DNA of 64,000 bases from Streptomyces sp. AV19 (GCF_015999245.1 NZ_JAEAMR010000022.1:399703-463702), one strand, 5' to 3'; shown: positions 1 to 8,789, counted from the first letter of the stretch. A program made the numbers and translations. The notes: generated by a model from the sequence alone, not told the origin.

Positions 1-2
1 AC

Positions 3-1298
3 CTGGGACCGACGCTCTCCTTCCGGGGCCTGGACAACGCCTCGTACTACCGGCTGTCGCAGGACCCGCGCTTCTACACGGACACCACCGGCACCGGCAA
101 CTCCCTGCTGATGCGCAGCCCGCACGTGCTCCAGCTCATCATGGACTCGCTGCGCTACTGGGTGACCGAGATGCGGGTGGACGGCTTCCGGTTCGATCTG
201 GCGGCGACGCTGGCCCGGCAGTTCCACGAGGTGGACCGGCTGTCGTCGTTCTTCGACCTGGTGCAGCAGGATCCCGTGGTGAGCCAGGTGAAGCTGATCG
301 CCGAGCCGTGGGACGTCGGGGAAGGGGGCTACCAGGTCGGCAACTTCCCACCCCTGTGGGCGGAATGGAACGGCAAGTTCCGCGACACCTGCCGGGACCT
401 GTGGCGCGGCGAGCCGGCCACCCTGGCCGACTTCGGCTCCCGGCTGACCGGCTCCTCCGACCTCTACCAGGACGACGGCCGGCGGCCGCTGGCCTCCGTC
501 AACTTCGTCACCTGCCACGACGGCTTCACCCTCCACGACCTCGTCTCCTACAACGAGAAGCACAACGAGGCCAACGGCGAGGACAACCGGGACGGCGAGG
601 GCCACAACCGGTCGTGGAACTGCGGGGCCGAGGGCGACACGGACGACGCGGCCGTCCTCGCCCTGCGCGACCGCCAGATGCGCAACCTCGTCGCCACCCT
701 GCTGCTCTCCCAGGGCGTGCCGATGATCGGCCACGGCGACGAGTTCGCCCGCACGCAGCGGGGCAACAACAACGCCTACTGCCAGGACAGCGAGCTCTCC
801 TGGGTGCACTGGCCGGACCCCGCCGACCCGGCGGCGGACCGCGCCCGCCGCATGCTGGCCTTCACCCGGGCGATGGTCTGGCTCCGCCGCGACCACCCCG
901 TCTTCCGCCGGCGCCGCTTCTTCCACGGCAGGCCGGTCCAGGGCACCCACGACGAGCTGTCCGACATCGCCTGGTTCACCCACGAAGGGGAGGAGATGCG
1001 GGACGAGGACTGGCAGGCGGCGCACGCCCGTTCGCTGACGGTCTTCCTCAACGGCGGCGCCATCTCCGAGCCGGGCCCGCGCGGGGAGCCGGTGGTCGAC
1101 GACTCCTTCCTGCTGATGTTCAACGCCCACGACGGCCCGCTCGACTTCGTCGTCCCGCCCGACCACGGGCGGCTCTGGCAGGTCGTGGTGGACACCGCGT
1201 GTCCCGAGGGGGTCACCCGGGACGGACCGAAGCTCGGCGCGGGCGACCGGCTCACCCTCGCCGCCCGCAGCCTCGCCGTCCTCCAACGCCCCCTGTGA
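3..1298 (+). CDS. glgX: Glycogen debranching enzyme GlgX (3' part; 5' end outside window)
   Basis: Hydrolyses alpha-1,6 branches of glycogen limit dextrins and so supplies linear maltodextrins. The reading frame is open from base 3, so the N-terminus lies upstream of the window. Visible GH13 motifs are DGFRFDLA (nucleophile Asp, near base 180), AEPWDVG (acid/base Glu, near 303) and FVTCHDGFTLHD (third acid, near 505), followed by a C-terminal beta-sandwich. treY starts 40 bp downstream on the same strand, the usual order for trehalose synthesis from glycogen in actinobacteria. Family assignment is secure; only the 5' end is missing. Confidence 0.93.
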   Translation: MGPTLSFRGLDNASYYRLSQDPRFYTDTTGTGNSLLMRSPHVLQLIMDSLRYWVTEMRVDGFRFDLAATLARQFHEVDRLSSFFDLVQQDPVVSQVKLIAEPWDVGEGGYQVGNFPPLWAEWNGKFRDTCRDLWRGEPATLADFGSRLTGSSDLYQDDGRRPLASVNFVTCHDGFTLHDLVSYNEKHNEANGEDNRDGEGHNRSWNCGAEGDTDDAAVLALRDRQMRNLVATLLLSQGVPMIGHGDEFARTQRGNNNAYCQDSELSWVHWPDPADPAADRARRMLAFTRAMVWLRRDHPVFRRRRFFHGRPVQGTHDELSDIAWFTHEGEEMRDEDWQAAHARSLTVFLNGGAISEPGPRGEPVVDDSFLLMFNAHDGPLDFVVPPDHGRLWQVVVDTACPEGVTRDGPKLGAGDRLTLAARSLAVLQRPL

Positions 1299-1338
1299 TG
1301 CCGCTCCGCGGCCCCTCCGGCTGGGTACGCATGTTCCC

Positions 1339-3720
1339 ATGAAGCGCGACAGCCGCGACGGACCGATTCCGCCGACCGCCACCTACCGTCTCCAGCTCCA
1401 GCCCGGCTTCCCCTTCTCCGCGGCCGAGCGCGCCGTGCCCCCGCTGGCCGCCCTGGGCGTCTCCCACCTGCACCTGTCCCCCGTCCTGGAGGCGGTGCCG
1501 GGCTCCTCGCACGGCTACGACGTCACCGACCACACGGCGGTCCGGGCCGAGCTGGGCGGCGAGGAGGGCCTGCGCGCCCTGGCCCGCACCGCGCACGCCC
1601 ACGGGCTGGGCCTGGTCCTGGACATCGTCCCCAACCACATGGCCGTCCCGGCCCCCGAGCACCTCAACGGCCCGCTGTGGGAGGTGCTGCGCGACGGGCC
1701 CGCCTCCCCGTACGCGCGCTGGTTCGACATCGACTGGGCCGAGCACGGCGGCAAGGTGCTGCTGCCGGTGCTCGCCGGCCGGCTGGGCGAGGAGCTCGGC
1801 GCCTTCGCCGTCCGCGACGGCACCCTGCGCTACCACGACCACGTCCTGCCGCTGCGCCCCGGCACCGAGCGGCTGCCGCTGCCCGAGCTGCTGGACGCCC
1901 AGTGGTACCGGCCCGCCTGGTGGCGGCTGGCCCGCACCGAGCTCAACCGGCGGCGCTTCTTCACCGTCTCCGAGCTGATCGCGGTCCGCGTCGAGGACCC
2001 GGAGGTCTTCGCCACGACCCACGCCGAGGTGCTGCGACTCCTGCGCGAGGGCGTGCTCGACGGGCTGCGCGTCGACCACCCCGACGGGCTCGCCGACCCG
2101 GCCGGCTATCTCGCCCGGCTGCACGAGGCCACCGGCGGCCGCTGGACCGTCGTCGAGAAGATCCTCGCCCGCGACGAACCGCTGCCGCGCGCCTGGCCCG
2201 TCGCGGGCACCACCGGCTACGACGCCCTGCACCACATCGACGGGCTCTTCACCGACCCGGCGGGCGCGGCCGGACTCACCGCCGCGTACCGCGCGTTCGC
2301 CTCCCCGCCGGCCGACCGCGGCGGCGACTGGCCCGAGACGGTACGGCGGGCCGCCCGGCGCATGGTCTCCCACGAACTGGCGGCCGAGACCGAACGGTTG
2401 GTGCGGGTCGCCGGCCGGATCTGCGACGCGTCCTGGCGGTTGCGCGACCACGCGCCCTGGGCGCTGCGCACGGCGCTGTGCGAGATCCTCGTCCGGCTGC
2501 CGGTCTACCGCCCCTACGCGCGACCCGGCGAGCCGGCCGCCCCGGCGGACGTCGCGCTGCTGGACGAGGCCGCGCGCGGCGCCCGGGCCGCGTTCGCCGT
2601 GCCTGAGGAGGCCGCCGCCGTGGAGGTGGTGCGCGACGCCGCCCTCGGACGGCTCGGGGGCGGACCCGAACACCGGGACTTCTGCGCCCGGTTCGCGCAG
2701 ACAGCTGCGGCGGTGCGGGCCAAGTCCGTGGAGGACACGGCCTTCTACCGGTACGCGCCCCTGCTCTCGGCCACGGAGGTCGGCGGCGCCCCGGACCGGC
2801 CCGCCGTCTCCCCGGACGAGTTCCACGCCTTCTGCGCCCGGATCCAGCGCGACTGGCCCGCCACGGGGACGGTGCTGTCCACGCACGACACCAAGCGCAG
2901 CGCGGACGTACGGGCGCGGATCGCCGTCCTGACCGAGTACCCGCGCGAATGGGAGCTGCTGCTGGAGCGGCTGTCCGCACGGGTGCCCGCGCCCGAGCCG
3001 CACGTGGCGTGGACGGCCTGGCAGACGGCCTTCGGACTGGGCGAGCCGGACGCGCTGCGGCTGGTCCCCGCCGTCCTCAAGGGGGCGCGCGAGGCGGCGC
3101 TGCGCACGACGTGGACCGAGCGGAACGCGGAGTACGAGCGGGAGGTGGAACGGTTCGTCCTCGCGGGGCCGTGCGGGCCGGCGCACGGGGAGCTGACCGC
3201 CTTCGCGGCCGGCGCGCGGGCGTCCGTACGGGCCAACGTGCTCGGCGCCACGCTGCTGCACCTGACCATGCCGGGCGTGCCCGACCTCTACATGGGCACC
3301 GAGCGGGTGCGGCGGATGCTGGTCGATCCGGACAACCGGCGGCCGCCCGTGTTCGACGCCGACGAGGACGGGCCGGTGGGGCTGTCGGCGGAGAAGCTGC
3401 ACGTCACGCGGACGGCGCTGCGCCTGCGACGGGCGCACCCGGAGTGGTTCACGGGCCCGGGTGCCGACTACCGTCCGCTGGCCGCCGCAGGTCCGGCGGC
3501 GGATCACTGCGTGGCCTTCGCCCGGTCCGGTGAGGTGGTCACGGCGGTGACGCGGCTGGCACGGGGGCCGGCGGAGGGCGGGGGCTGGGGGGAGACGGTG
3601 CTGGCGCTGCCCGGGGGCGGGCGGTGGCGGGAGCTGCTGACGGGACGGGTGTGTCCGGAGCGGGTGTTGCTGGGGTGGCTGCTGCGGAAGTATCCGGTGG
3701 CGTTGCTGGTACGGGCATGA
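1339..3720 (+). CDS. treY: Maltooligosyl trehalose synthase TreY
   Basis: Intramolecular transglucosylase that turns the reducing-end alpha-1,4 link of maltooligosaccharides into an alpha,alpha-1,1 link, giving maltooligosyl trehalose, the substrate of TreZ. 793 aa, a normal length. GH13 motifs in order: SHLHLSPVLEA near residue 40, GLVLDIVPNHMA near 95, DGLRVDHPDGLADP (nucleophile) near 240, VVEKILARDEPLP (acid) near 272 and STHDTKRSADVRARI near 515. The start codon is not preceded by a strong ribosome site, which fits coupling to glgX. A decayed second copy of its 3' end lies at 4945-5167, beyond the lipoprotein gene. Confidence 0.95.
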   Translation: MKRDSRDGPIPPTATYRLQLQPGFPFSAAERAVPPLAALGVSHLHLSPVLEAVPGSSHGYDVTDHTAVRAELGGEEGLRALARTAHAHGLGLVLDIVPNHMAVPAPEHLNGPLWEVLRDGPASPYARWFDIDWAEHGGKVLLPVLAGRLGEELGAFAVRDGTLRYHDHVLPLRPGTERLPLPELLDAQWYRPAWWRLARTELNRRRFFTVSELIAVRVEDPEVFATTHAEVLRLLREGVLDGLRVDHPDGLADPAGYLARLHEATGGRWTVVEKILARDEPLPRAWPVAGTTGYDALHHIDGLFTDPAGAAGLTAAYRAFASPPADRGGDWPETVRRAARRMVSHELAAETERLVRVAGRICDASWRLRDHAPWALRTALCEILVRLPVYRPYARPGEPAAPADVALLDEAARGARAAFAVPEEAAAVEVVRDAALGRLGGGPEHRDFCARFAQTAAAVRAKSVEDTAFYRYAPLLSATEVGGAPDRPAVSPDEFHAFCARIQRDWPATGTVLSTHDTKRSADVRARIAVLTEYPREWELLLERLSARVPAPEPHVAWTAWQTAFGLGEPDALRLVPAVLKGAREAALRTTWTERNAEYEREVERFVLAGPCGPAHGELTAFAAGARASVRANVLGATLLHLTMPGVPDLYMGTERVRRMLVDPDNRRPPVFDADEDGPVGLSAEKLHVTRTALRLRRAHPEWFTGPGADYRPLAAAGPAADHCVAFARSGEVVTAVTRLARGPAEGGGWGETVLALPGGGRWRELLTGRVCPERVLLGWLLRKYPVALLVRA

Positions 3721-3746
3721 GGAGCGAGCGCCCACGGTAAACCCCG

Positions 3747-3777
3747 TTGACATCCCTTCACTCAGGGTCATTAAAGT
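3747..3777 (+). promoter_or_regulatory. Candidate promoter of the lipoprotein gene
   Basis: A perfect -35 hexamer TTGACA (3747-3752) is followed by an AT-rich stretch, TCATTAAAGT (about 3768-3777), that could hold the -10 at 16-19 bp spacing. It is AT-rich for this genome and lies just upstream of the GTG start at 3805, so the lipoprotein gene probably has its own sigma-70-type promoter rather than depending on read-through from treY. Confidence 0.5.
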
Positions 3778-3804
3778 CGGTGTTCTACCGATAAGCAGTT
3801 CGAG

Positions 3805-4896
3805 GTGGGGGGATCCATCATCATCACCAAGCGTGCAAGTCTGTCCGTAGCCTGCTGTGCCGTCGTCCTGGCGACGGGCGCCGTCGCCTGCGGCACGGAG
3901 GAGAAGATCGGCGCCGAGGGCAAGGTGCAGAAGGCATTCGACAGACTCGGGGAGGAAAAGGGCCTCGCCGTGGACATATCCCTGGACGCGAGCGCCGACG
4001 ACATCCACGCCGCCCTGAAGGACGGCAAGGACGGAATCGACCGCGACGAGGCGGGCACTCTCGCCGGGCTGAAGCTCACCTACGCGTTCAGCTCCGACAA
4101 GCCGCTGAAGGACAACAAGAAGGACGACGCCGCCCCGAACTTCTCCATGAGCTTCGGCAGGAAGGACGGCGGCACCCTCGGCGAAATCCGCTCCCTCGAC
4201 AAGAAAGTGTACCTGCGGGGCGACATCAAGGCGATAGCCGCACTGTCGACCCCCACGAACGCCGAGGAGCGCGAGGGGAAGCGCGCGTTCGAGGAGATGC
4301 TCGGCAAGGCCGATGAGCAGCCCCCGTCCCTGGGTGCCTTCAAGAACGTGCTCAAGGGCGAATGGGTCGTCATCGACTCCAAGGAATTCGAGAAGCTCTC
4401 CAAGAACAAGAAGAAGAGCGGCACCGAGGACCTGGACAAGAAGAGCCAGAAGAAGATCAATGAGGTCCTGAAGAAGACCCTCACCGAGAACGCCGACATC
4501 AAGGACGCGGGCACGAAGAACGGCGCCGACCACGTGAAGGTGACCGTCCCGGCCCGCAAGGCGGCCAAGGAGCTTTCCGAGGCGCTCAAGCCGTTCCAGA
4601 AGCAGCTCAGCGCGGCGGGCAAGGACAAGAAGCTGCCCAAGCCGGAGGATCTCCCGGACAAGAAGGCGACCTTCGACATCGCCGTCAAGGACGGCAAGCT
4701 GTCCGCCATCACCTTCGACGCGGCCGATCTGGACAAGGAGGTGCACGCCCGGCTGCCGGTGACGATCGGCTTTGGGGCGAAGGCGGACAAGGTCACCGCA
4801 CCGTCCGGCGCGAAGGAGCTCAAGATGGACAAGCTGATGGAGGGGCTCATGTTCCTGGGCACGGGCGAGGACCCCGCCGGCATGCGGCGCGCGTAA
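3805..4896 (+). CDS. Lysine-rich secreted lipoprotein, function unknown
   Basis: 363 aa from the GTG at 3805. The N-terminus has a short hydrophobic signal ending in a lipobox-like GAVAC, so the mature protein is probably lipid-anchored at the cell surface. The rest is very rich in Lys and Asp/Glu, with stretches such as KFDRL-type helices and KNKKKSGTEDLDKKSQKK-like segments around residues 205-225. It resembles the LolA/LppX-like lipoproteins of actinobacteria in overall style, but I see no motif that proves this. It has its own candidate promoter. It sits between intact treY and a treY relic, so it probably arrived with a recombination event. Function unassigned. Confidence 0.75.
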   Translation: MGGSIIITKRASLSVACCAVVLATGAVACGTEEKIGAEGKVQKAFDRLGEEKGLAVDISLDASADDIHAALKDGKDGIDRDEAGTLAGLKLTYAFSSDKPLKDNKKDDAAPNFSMSFGRKDGGTLGEIRSLDKKVYLRGDIKAIAALSTPTNAEEREGKRAFEEMLGKADEQPPSLGAFKNVLKGEWVVIDSKEFEKLSKNKKKSGTEDLDKKSQKKINEVLKKTLTENADIKDAGTKNGADHVKVTVPARKAAKELSEALKPFQKQLSAAGKDKKLPKPEDLPDKKATFDIAVKDGKLSAITFDAADLDKEVHARLPVTIGFGAKADKVTAPSGAKELKMDKLMEGLMFLGTGEDPAGMRRA

Positions 4897-4944
4897 CGTC
4901 CCGCGCCTCACGGCGCGCCACCCCGTCGGTTTCACGCGCCTGGC

Positions 4945-5167
4945 AGGGCGCCTTCGGTCCGGACGCACCGGACGCGGCGAATGGTTCGGCGGCGCCGATG
5001 CGACGTACGAGCCACAGGCTGCCGGGGGCGGCTGGGGCGATACGGCGCTGGCGCGCCAAGGCAGGGCTGCGTGGCGCGAGCCTCTGACGGGACGGGCATG
5101 CCCGGAGCGGGTGCCGCTGTCGCGGCTGTTGCATCGGTTTCCGGTGGCGTTGCTGGTGCGGGAGTGA
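4945..5167 (+). pseudogene. Decayed second copy of the treY 3' end
   Basis: Reading frame 2 here translates to EWFGGADATYEPQAA (from 4979), then GGGWGDTAL, then LTGRACPERVPLSRLL and FPVALLVRE before a TGA at 5165-5167. The intact treY ends EWFTGPGADYRPLAA ... GGGWGETVL ... LTGRVCPERVLLGWLL ... YPVALLVRA. The order is the same, but about 33 residues between the second and third blocks are missing and there is no start. It is a remnant of another treY allele. The remaining sequence in 4897-5174 shows no other gene. Confidence 0.8.
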
Positions 5168-5174
5168 CTGCCGG

Positions 5175-5354
5175 TCAGTCGCTGCGCAGTTCCGCGACGA
5201 GCGCCTTCCAGGCGGGCTCTGGGACAGTGACGGCCCGGAGGGCGGGAGCCTTGGAGTCGCGTATGCCGACATAGCTGGAAAACAGAGCTATCTCGACGCA
5301 GTTGGTCCCATCACCACCGCTATACGAGGACTTAAACCAGGATGCTTTGTTCAT
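5175..5354 (-). CDS. DUF397 domain protein
   Basis: 59-aa protein with the hallmark DUF397 layout: WFKSSYSGGDGTNCVEIA at the N-terminus, IRDSKAP in the middle and a terminal WKALVAELR helix. The ATG at 5354-5352 shares its A with the TGA of the upstream XRE gene, so the two are translationally coupled. In Streptomyces such small proteins almost always follow an XRE/DUF5753 regulator (the WhiJ/Scr1-like arrangement) and are thought to bind and modulate it. Biochemical role of this copy unknown. Confidence 0.88.
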   Translation of the reverse strand: MNKASWFKSSYSGGDGTNCVEIALFSSYVGIRDSKAPALRAVTVPEPAWKALVAELRSD

Positions 5355-6223
5355 CACCGTGTCTGCTCTCTTGCTAGCCGTTCCAGAAACCTCGGCGTCT
5401 CGCCGGGATTCAACGCGCTTGCACACATGGAGTCGAACCTCCGGGTGTGCTTCCAGATCTCCGACTGTTTGTCGACCAAGGTCACCGACTTCGCGTCGTC
5501 GATCTCCACAACCGATGGCAGTGGGGACTCGAAGTCCATCAGGACAAAGTTGTTGGTCGCCCGGTAGGCAGGGGTAGCCCAGGGCAGGACCTGGACTGTC
5601 ACATTGTCCAGTCCGGCCAACTCCGCGATCAACACATACTGCTCGCGCATGAGCTCAGCGTCTCCGAGGACCTGCCGAAGAGCACCTTCGCTCATGATGA
5701 TCCTCAGCTCCACTGGATCCTCGGACCTGGTGATCAGCTCCTTGCGCTCCATGCGAAGCTGGAGGTGGTACTCCATGAACTCAGTTGTGGTTTCTTCAAC
5801 GGGCTTCGCAGCCTCGAACAACGCGCGCGCATAGCGTTCGGACTGCAACAGCCCGTACACGACGTTTGGTTGCCATCCCCTCAACCGTCGAGCGTCCCGC
5901 TCAAGCCCGATGAACATTTCCATCCCCGAGGGCATGACGTTCCGGTACGGGATCCACCAGTCGCGGCTCAGCGACTCGCGCTGAATTTTGAGCAGGAACT
6001 CGACGTCCTCCTCATCCTCGATCCCGTACCGCTCGCACAGGCTCCGCAGATCCGACAGCTTGTCCAGACTGGTCATGCCGCGCTCGACGCGCCACAGCTT
6101 CGTATCGCTAAAAGCGAGCCCGTCTACCGCCTGCACCAAGGACATCCCGGCCCGCTCCCGTAGCCGCCTCAGCTCCTTGCCGAGCTGAACGCGCCGGATC
6201 GTCGGCCCCTTCTTCGCTGCCAC
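5354..6223 (-). CDS. XRE-family regulator with DUF5753 C-terminus (WhiJ/Scr1-like)
   Basis: 289 aa from the GTG at 6223. GGGAGGG lies 7 nt upstream of that codon, which is why it is preferred over the in-frame ATG at 6277. An N-terminal helix-turn-helix covers roughly residues 10-70 (LGKELRRLRERAGMSL ... KLWRVERG), and the remainder is the all-alpha DUF5753 domain (WWIPYRNVMPSGMEMFIGLE onward). These proteins are DNA-binding regulators paired with a DUF397 partner and often control development or a neighbouring gene. The partner follows directly, and a palindrome at 6370-6386 lies in its divergent promoter region. The third-base GC bias looks weaker than in neighbouring core genes. Confidence 0.9.
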   Translation of the reverse strand: MAAKKGPTIRRVQLGKELRRLRERAGMSLVQAVDGLAFSDTKLWRVERGMTSLDKLSDLRSLCERYGIEDEEDVEFLLKIQRESLSRDWWIPYRNVMPSGMEMFIGLERDARRLRGWQPNVVYGLLQSERYARALFEAAKPVEETTTEFMEYHLQLRMERKELITRSEDPVELRIIMSEGALRQVLGDAELMREQYVLIAELAGLDNVTVQVLPWATPAYRATNNFVLMDFESPLPSVVEIDDAKSVTLVDKQSEIWKHTRRFDSMCASALNPGETPRFLERLAREQTR

Positions 6224-6369
6224 CCGTGTGCCCTCCCGTGCCCGGTCCAGCAGCGCCCTCGTCCCACTCGACAGCACCGATGACCTGCTCAGGAGCGTTC
6301 ATGCCCGCTGCCAGATACCCGGTGCCCACCGGCCGGAAACCCGTGCCCTGCATGGCGAATATGCCATTT

Positions 6370-6386
6370 CGACGAATGTTTCGTCG
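6370..6386. promoter_or_regulatory. Operator-like palindrome between the XRE gene and the Nudix-like gene
   Basis: Perfect inverted repeat CGACGAA-TGT-TTCGTCG in the 264-bp divergent region (6224-6487). The region is AT-richer than its surroundings. The position suits a regulator acting on both flanking promoters, and the adjacent XRE protein is the natural candidate; this is inference from symmetry and location only. Confidence 0.5.
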
Positions 6387-6487
6387 CGGCTTGCACGCCA
6401 ACTCTCGCACGCACCAATCTGGTTGAGCAGCCGAATCAACAACCTCCGGTAGCGACCCAAACCCCGCGCAACCCGAAAGGCGCCCCC

Positions 6488-6988
6488 ATGCCCTCACCCC
6501 GCATCCGTGCGCTGGCCCTCATCCTCAACGGCGACGGCAAGGCGCTGCTCGTCTCGCCGTACCGCAAGGGCGCCGCCCCGGGCGCCGGCCGGAACTTCCA
6601 GTTGCCCGGCGGCACGGCATGGGAGGACGAACCGGCCTGGGAGGCCATGGTCCGCGAGGGCAAGCGGGCGACGGGCCTGGCCCTGACGCCCGTCCGCCTC
6701 GTGCTGACCGACTTCACGCCGCGCGACCAACACACCTACGCGCCACCGGCGATCGACTTCGTCTACCAGACGCTGACCGTCCCGGATGACGCCACGGTCC
6801 GTCTCCCGCACCCGGACAGCAGGTACGTCCCCGAACTCGCCGCATACAAGTGGCTCGCACAGCACGATCTGCACACCCACTGCACCACGTACCAGGCACA
6901 CCGGATCACCGCGGCCCTCTACGCCGCCCGCACCGGCGGCTGCGCCGAACTCCACGCGGGACGCCCGGCATACGCCCACGCCGCTTGA
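6488..6988 (+). CDS. Nudix-fold protein with degenerate Nudix box
   Basis: 166 aa. The start ATG at 6488 has GAAAGG 7 nt upstream. The N-terminal strand pattern RALALILNGDGKALLVSPYRKG and the following QLPGGTAWEDEPAWEAM look like a Nudix hydrolase. Where the Nudix box needs RExxEExG, this protein reads REGKRATG, so both metal-binding glutamates of the EE pair are lost. Hydrolase activity is therefore doubtful; it may be a binding or regulatory derivative. It is transcribed divergently from the XRE/DUF397 pair across a region with a palindrome. No other enzyme of a pathway lies beside it. Confidence 0.65.
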   Translation: MPSPRIRALALILNGDGKALLVSPYRKGAAPGAGRNFQLPGGTAWEDEPAWEAMVREGKRATGLALTPVRLVLTDFTPRDQHTYAPPAIDFVYQTLTVPDDATVRLPHPDSRYVPELAAYKWLAQHDLHTHCTTYQAHRITAALYAARTGGCAELHAGRPAYAHAA

Positions 6989-7028
6989 GGCGAACACCCA
7001 GCCCTTTCGCGGGGGCCGACCGCCGCCC

Positions 7029-7459
7029 GGTGGGGCGGCATGGTACTCGGCCGACTTCCCGTCTCGTCTCGGGCCCTTCGGGCCTAAAGAAGCGGGCTAC
7101 GACAAAGGAGGGGGCTGGGCCGGTGCGCGCTGTCGAGTGCGGCCACGGCCGAAGCACGGTCGCCGGCAAGGGACTTGGCAACGGGCGCGTTCCCCCACTC
7201 GGCCGCGCCCCGGGCAGGAGAAACGATTTGCGGGCGATTTGGGTGGCTGGACGCCCGCCTCCACGCCCAAACTGCCCGCAAAACGTTTCTCCTACCTCGG
7301 GCGTGGCCACACCACCACCGCACCACCCATCAGCCCCACCCCTCCCCGAGCCGCACCCAACGAACCGGCCCGGCCCTCCCCCTCCCGTAGCCCGCCATCT
7401 TTGGGCCCGAAGGGCCCGAGACGAGACGGGAAGCCAACCGAGCACCATGCCGCCTCACC
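7029..7459. repeat. 431-bp imperfect inverted repeat (long palindrome)
   Basis: The left arm beginning GGTGGGGCGGCATGGT (7029) is mirrored by the right arm ending at 7459. The outer parts share a perfect 30-bp inverted match (7055-7084 with 7404-7433). The inner parts share a second block (7214-7243 with 7266-7295, about 26 of 30 identical); the middle of each arm has diverged. No reading frame in it resembles a protein. Its right end abuts the broken reductase at 7498. It could be two converging copies of an element or a non-autonomous mobile element. I see no clear target-site duplication. Confidence 0.75.
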
Positions 7460-7497
7460 CATCCCCTCACCCCAAGAACGACCGCCCGCACAGCTCC

Positions 7498-8779
7498 AGC
7501 CTGCACCGGGGCTGCATTCCCAGCAAGGCGATGCTGCACGCGGCGGAGCTCGTGGACGGCATCGCGGAGGCCCGCGAGCGCTGGGGCGTGAAGGCCACGC
7601 TCGATTCCGTCGACTGGTCCGCGCTCACCGCGACGCGGGACGACATCGTCTCCCGCAACCACCGCGGCGTGGAGAGCCATCTGACGCAGGCCGGGGTACG
7701 CGTGGTGCGCGGCTCCGCCTCGCTCACCGGCGCCCGTACGGTCCGGATCGACTCCAGCGGGCGATGGCGGGCCCGGCGCGGGATCGTGCTGGCCACCGGT
7801 TCGCGACCGCGCGCCCTGCCCGGCCTGGAGCCCGACGGCGTGCACGTGGTCACCAGCGACGACGCGCTGTTCGCGCCCGGCCTCCCGGCCCCGGTCCTCG
7901 TCCTGGGCGGCGGTGCGATCAGCGTCGAGTACGCCTCGCTGCACCGGTCGATGGGGGCCGAGGTGCCCCTCGTCGAGGCGGCCGACCGGCTGCTGCCGCT
8001 GGAGGACGCAGACGTGAGCCGGCACCTCACGCGCGGGCTGAAGAAGCACGGCATCGACGTGCGGACCGGCGCGCGACTGGAGGACGCGGCCCGTACGAAG
8101 GCGGCGTGCGGGCCACGATCCACACCCCGCGCGGGATGCTCTCGAACTGGACGTGGAGCGGCTGCTGGTGGCCGTCGGCCGGGTGCCCGTCACGGACGGG
8201 CTGGGCCTGGCGGCCGCGGGCCTGGCCACGGACGCGCGCGGCCACGTCACCCCGGCCGACTGGGACTGCCTGGAGACGTCTGCCCCCGGCATCCATGTCG
8301 TGGGCGACCTGCTGCCGCCGCCCTCGCTGGGCCTGGCCCACGCCTCGTTCGCCAAGGGCCTGGTTGGTCGCCGAGACGCTGCGGGACGCGCGCTCCGTCC
8401 AGTGGACTACACAGCCGTACCGCGAGTGACGTACTCCAGCCCGCAGACGGCCTCCGTCGGCCTCACCGAGGCCGAGGCCATCGCCCATGGTCACGAAGTG
8501 ACAGTCAACTCCATGCCACTGACCGGCATCGCCAAGGGCATGGTCCACGGCCAAGGGGGCACGGTGAAGGTGGTGGCCGAGAAGGGCGGCGGCCGGATCC
8601 TGGGCGTGCACCTCGTCGGCCCGCACGTCTCGGAGATGATCGCCGAGAGCCAGCCGGTCGTGGGCTGGGACGCGGAGGCGGCGGACGTCGCCCGGCACGT
8701 CCACCCGCACCCGACGCCCTCGGAAGCGGTCGGCGAGGTCATGCTGTCCCTCGCGGGGCGGGGGCTGCACCAGGTCTGA
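7498..8779 (+). pseudogene. Broken pyridine nucleotide-disulfide oxidoreductase (dihydrolipoamide dehydrogenase-like)
   Basis: Similarity starts abruptly at SLHRGCIPSKAML, the redox-disulfide site. The N-terminal FAD-binding half-motif GxGxxG is absent, and the first redox cysteine is Ser (AGC). It continues through an NAD-binding VLVLGGGAISVEYASL and ends with the dimerisation motif HVHPHPTPSEAVGEVML. The frame changes near 8095 and again near 8136, and a compensated pair of shifts garbles about 12 residues between about 8363 and 8400. The upstream palindrome ends 39 bp before it. This is a truncated, frameshifted relic with no plausible product. Confidence 0.85.
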
Positions 8780-8789
8780 GGAGGCGCCG

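Noticed and set aside
1252..4968. A 1238-codon open frame on the minus strand
   Set aside because: It is antisense to treY and the lipoprotein gene, both of which have clear family motifs. Long antisense frames are expected from GC-biased codon use; the translation is a Gly/Arg/Leu-rich shadow with no domain.
6786..7500. Open frames running across the long palindrome into the reductase relic
   Set aside because: Their translations are Pro/Arg-rich with no similarity to any family and merely bridge the repeat.
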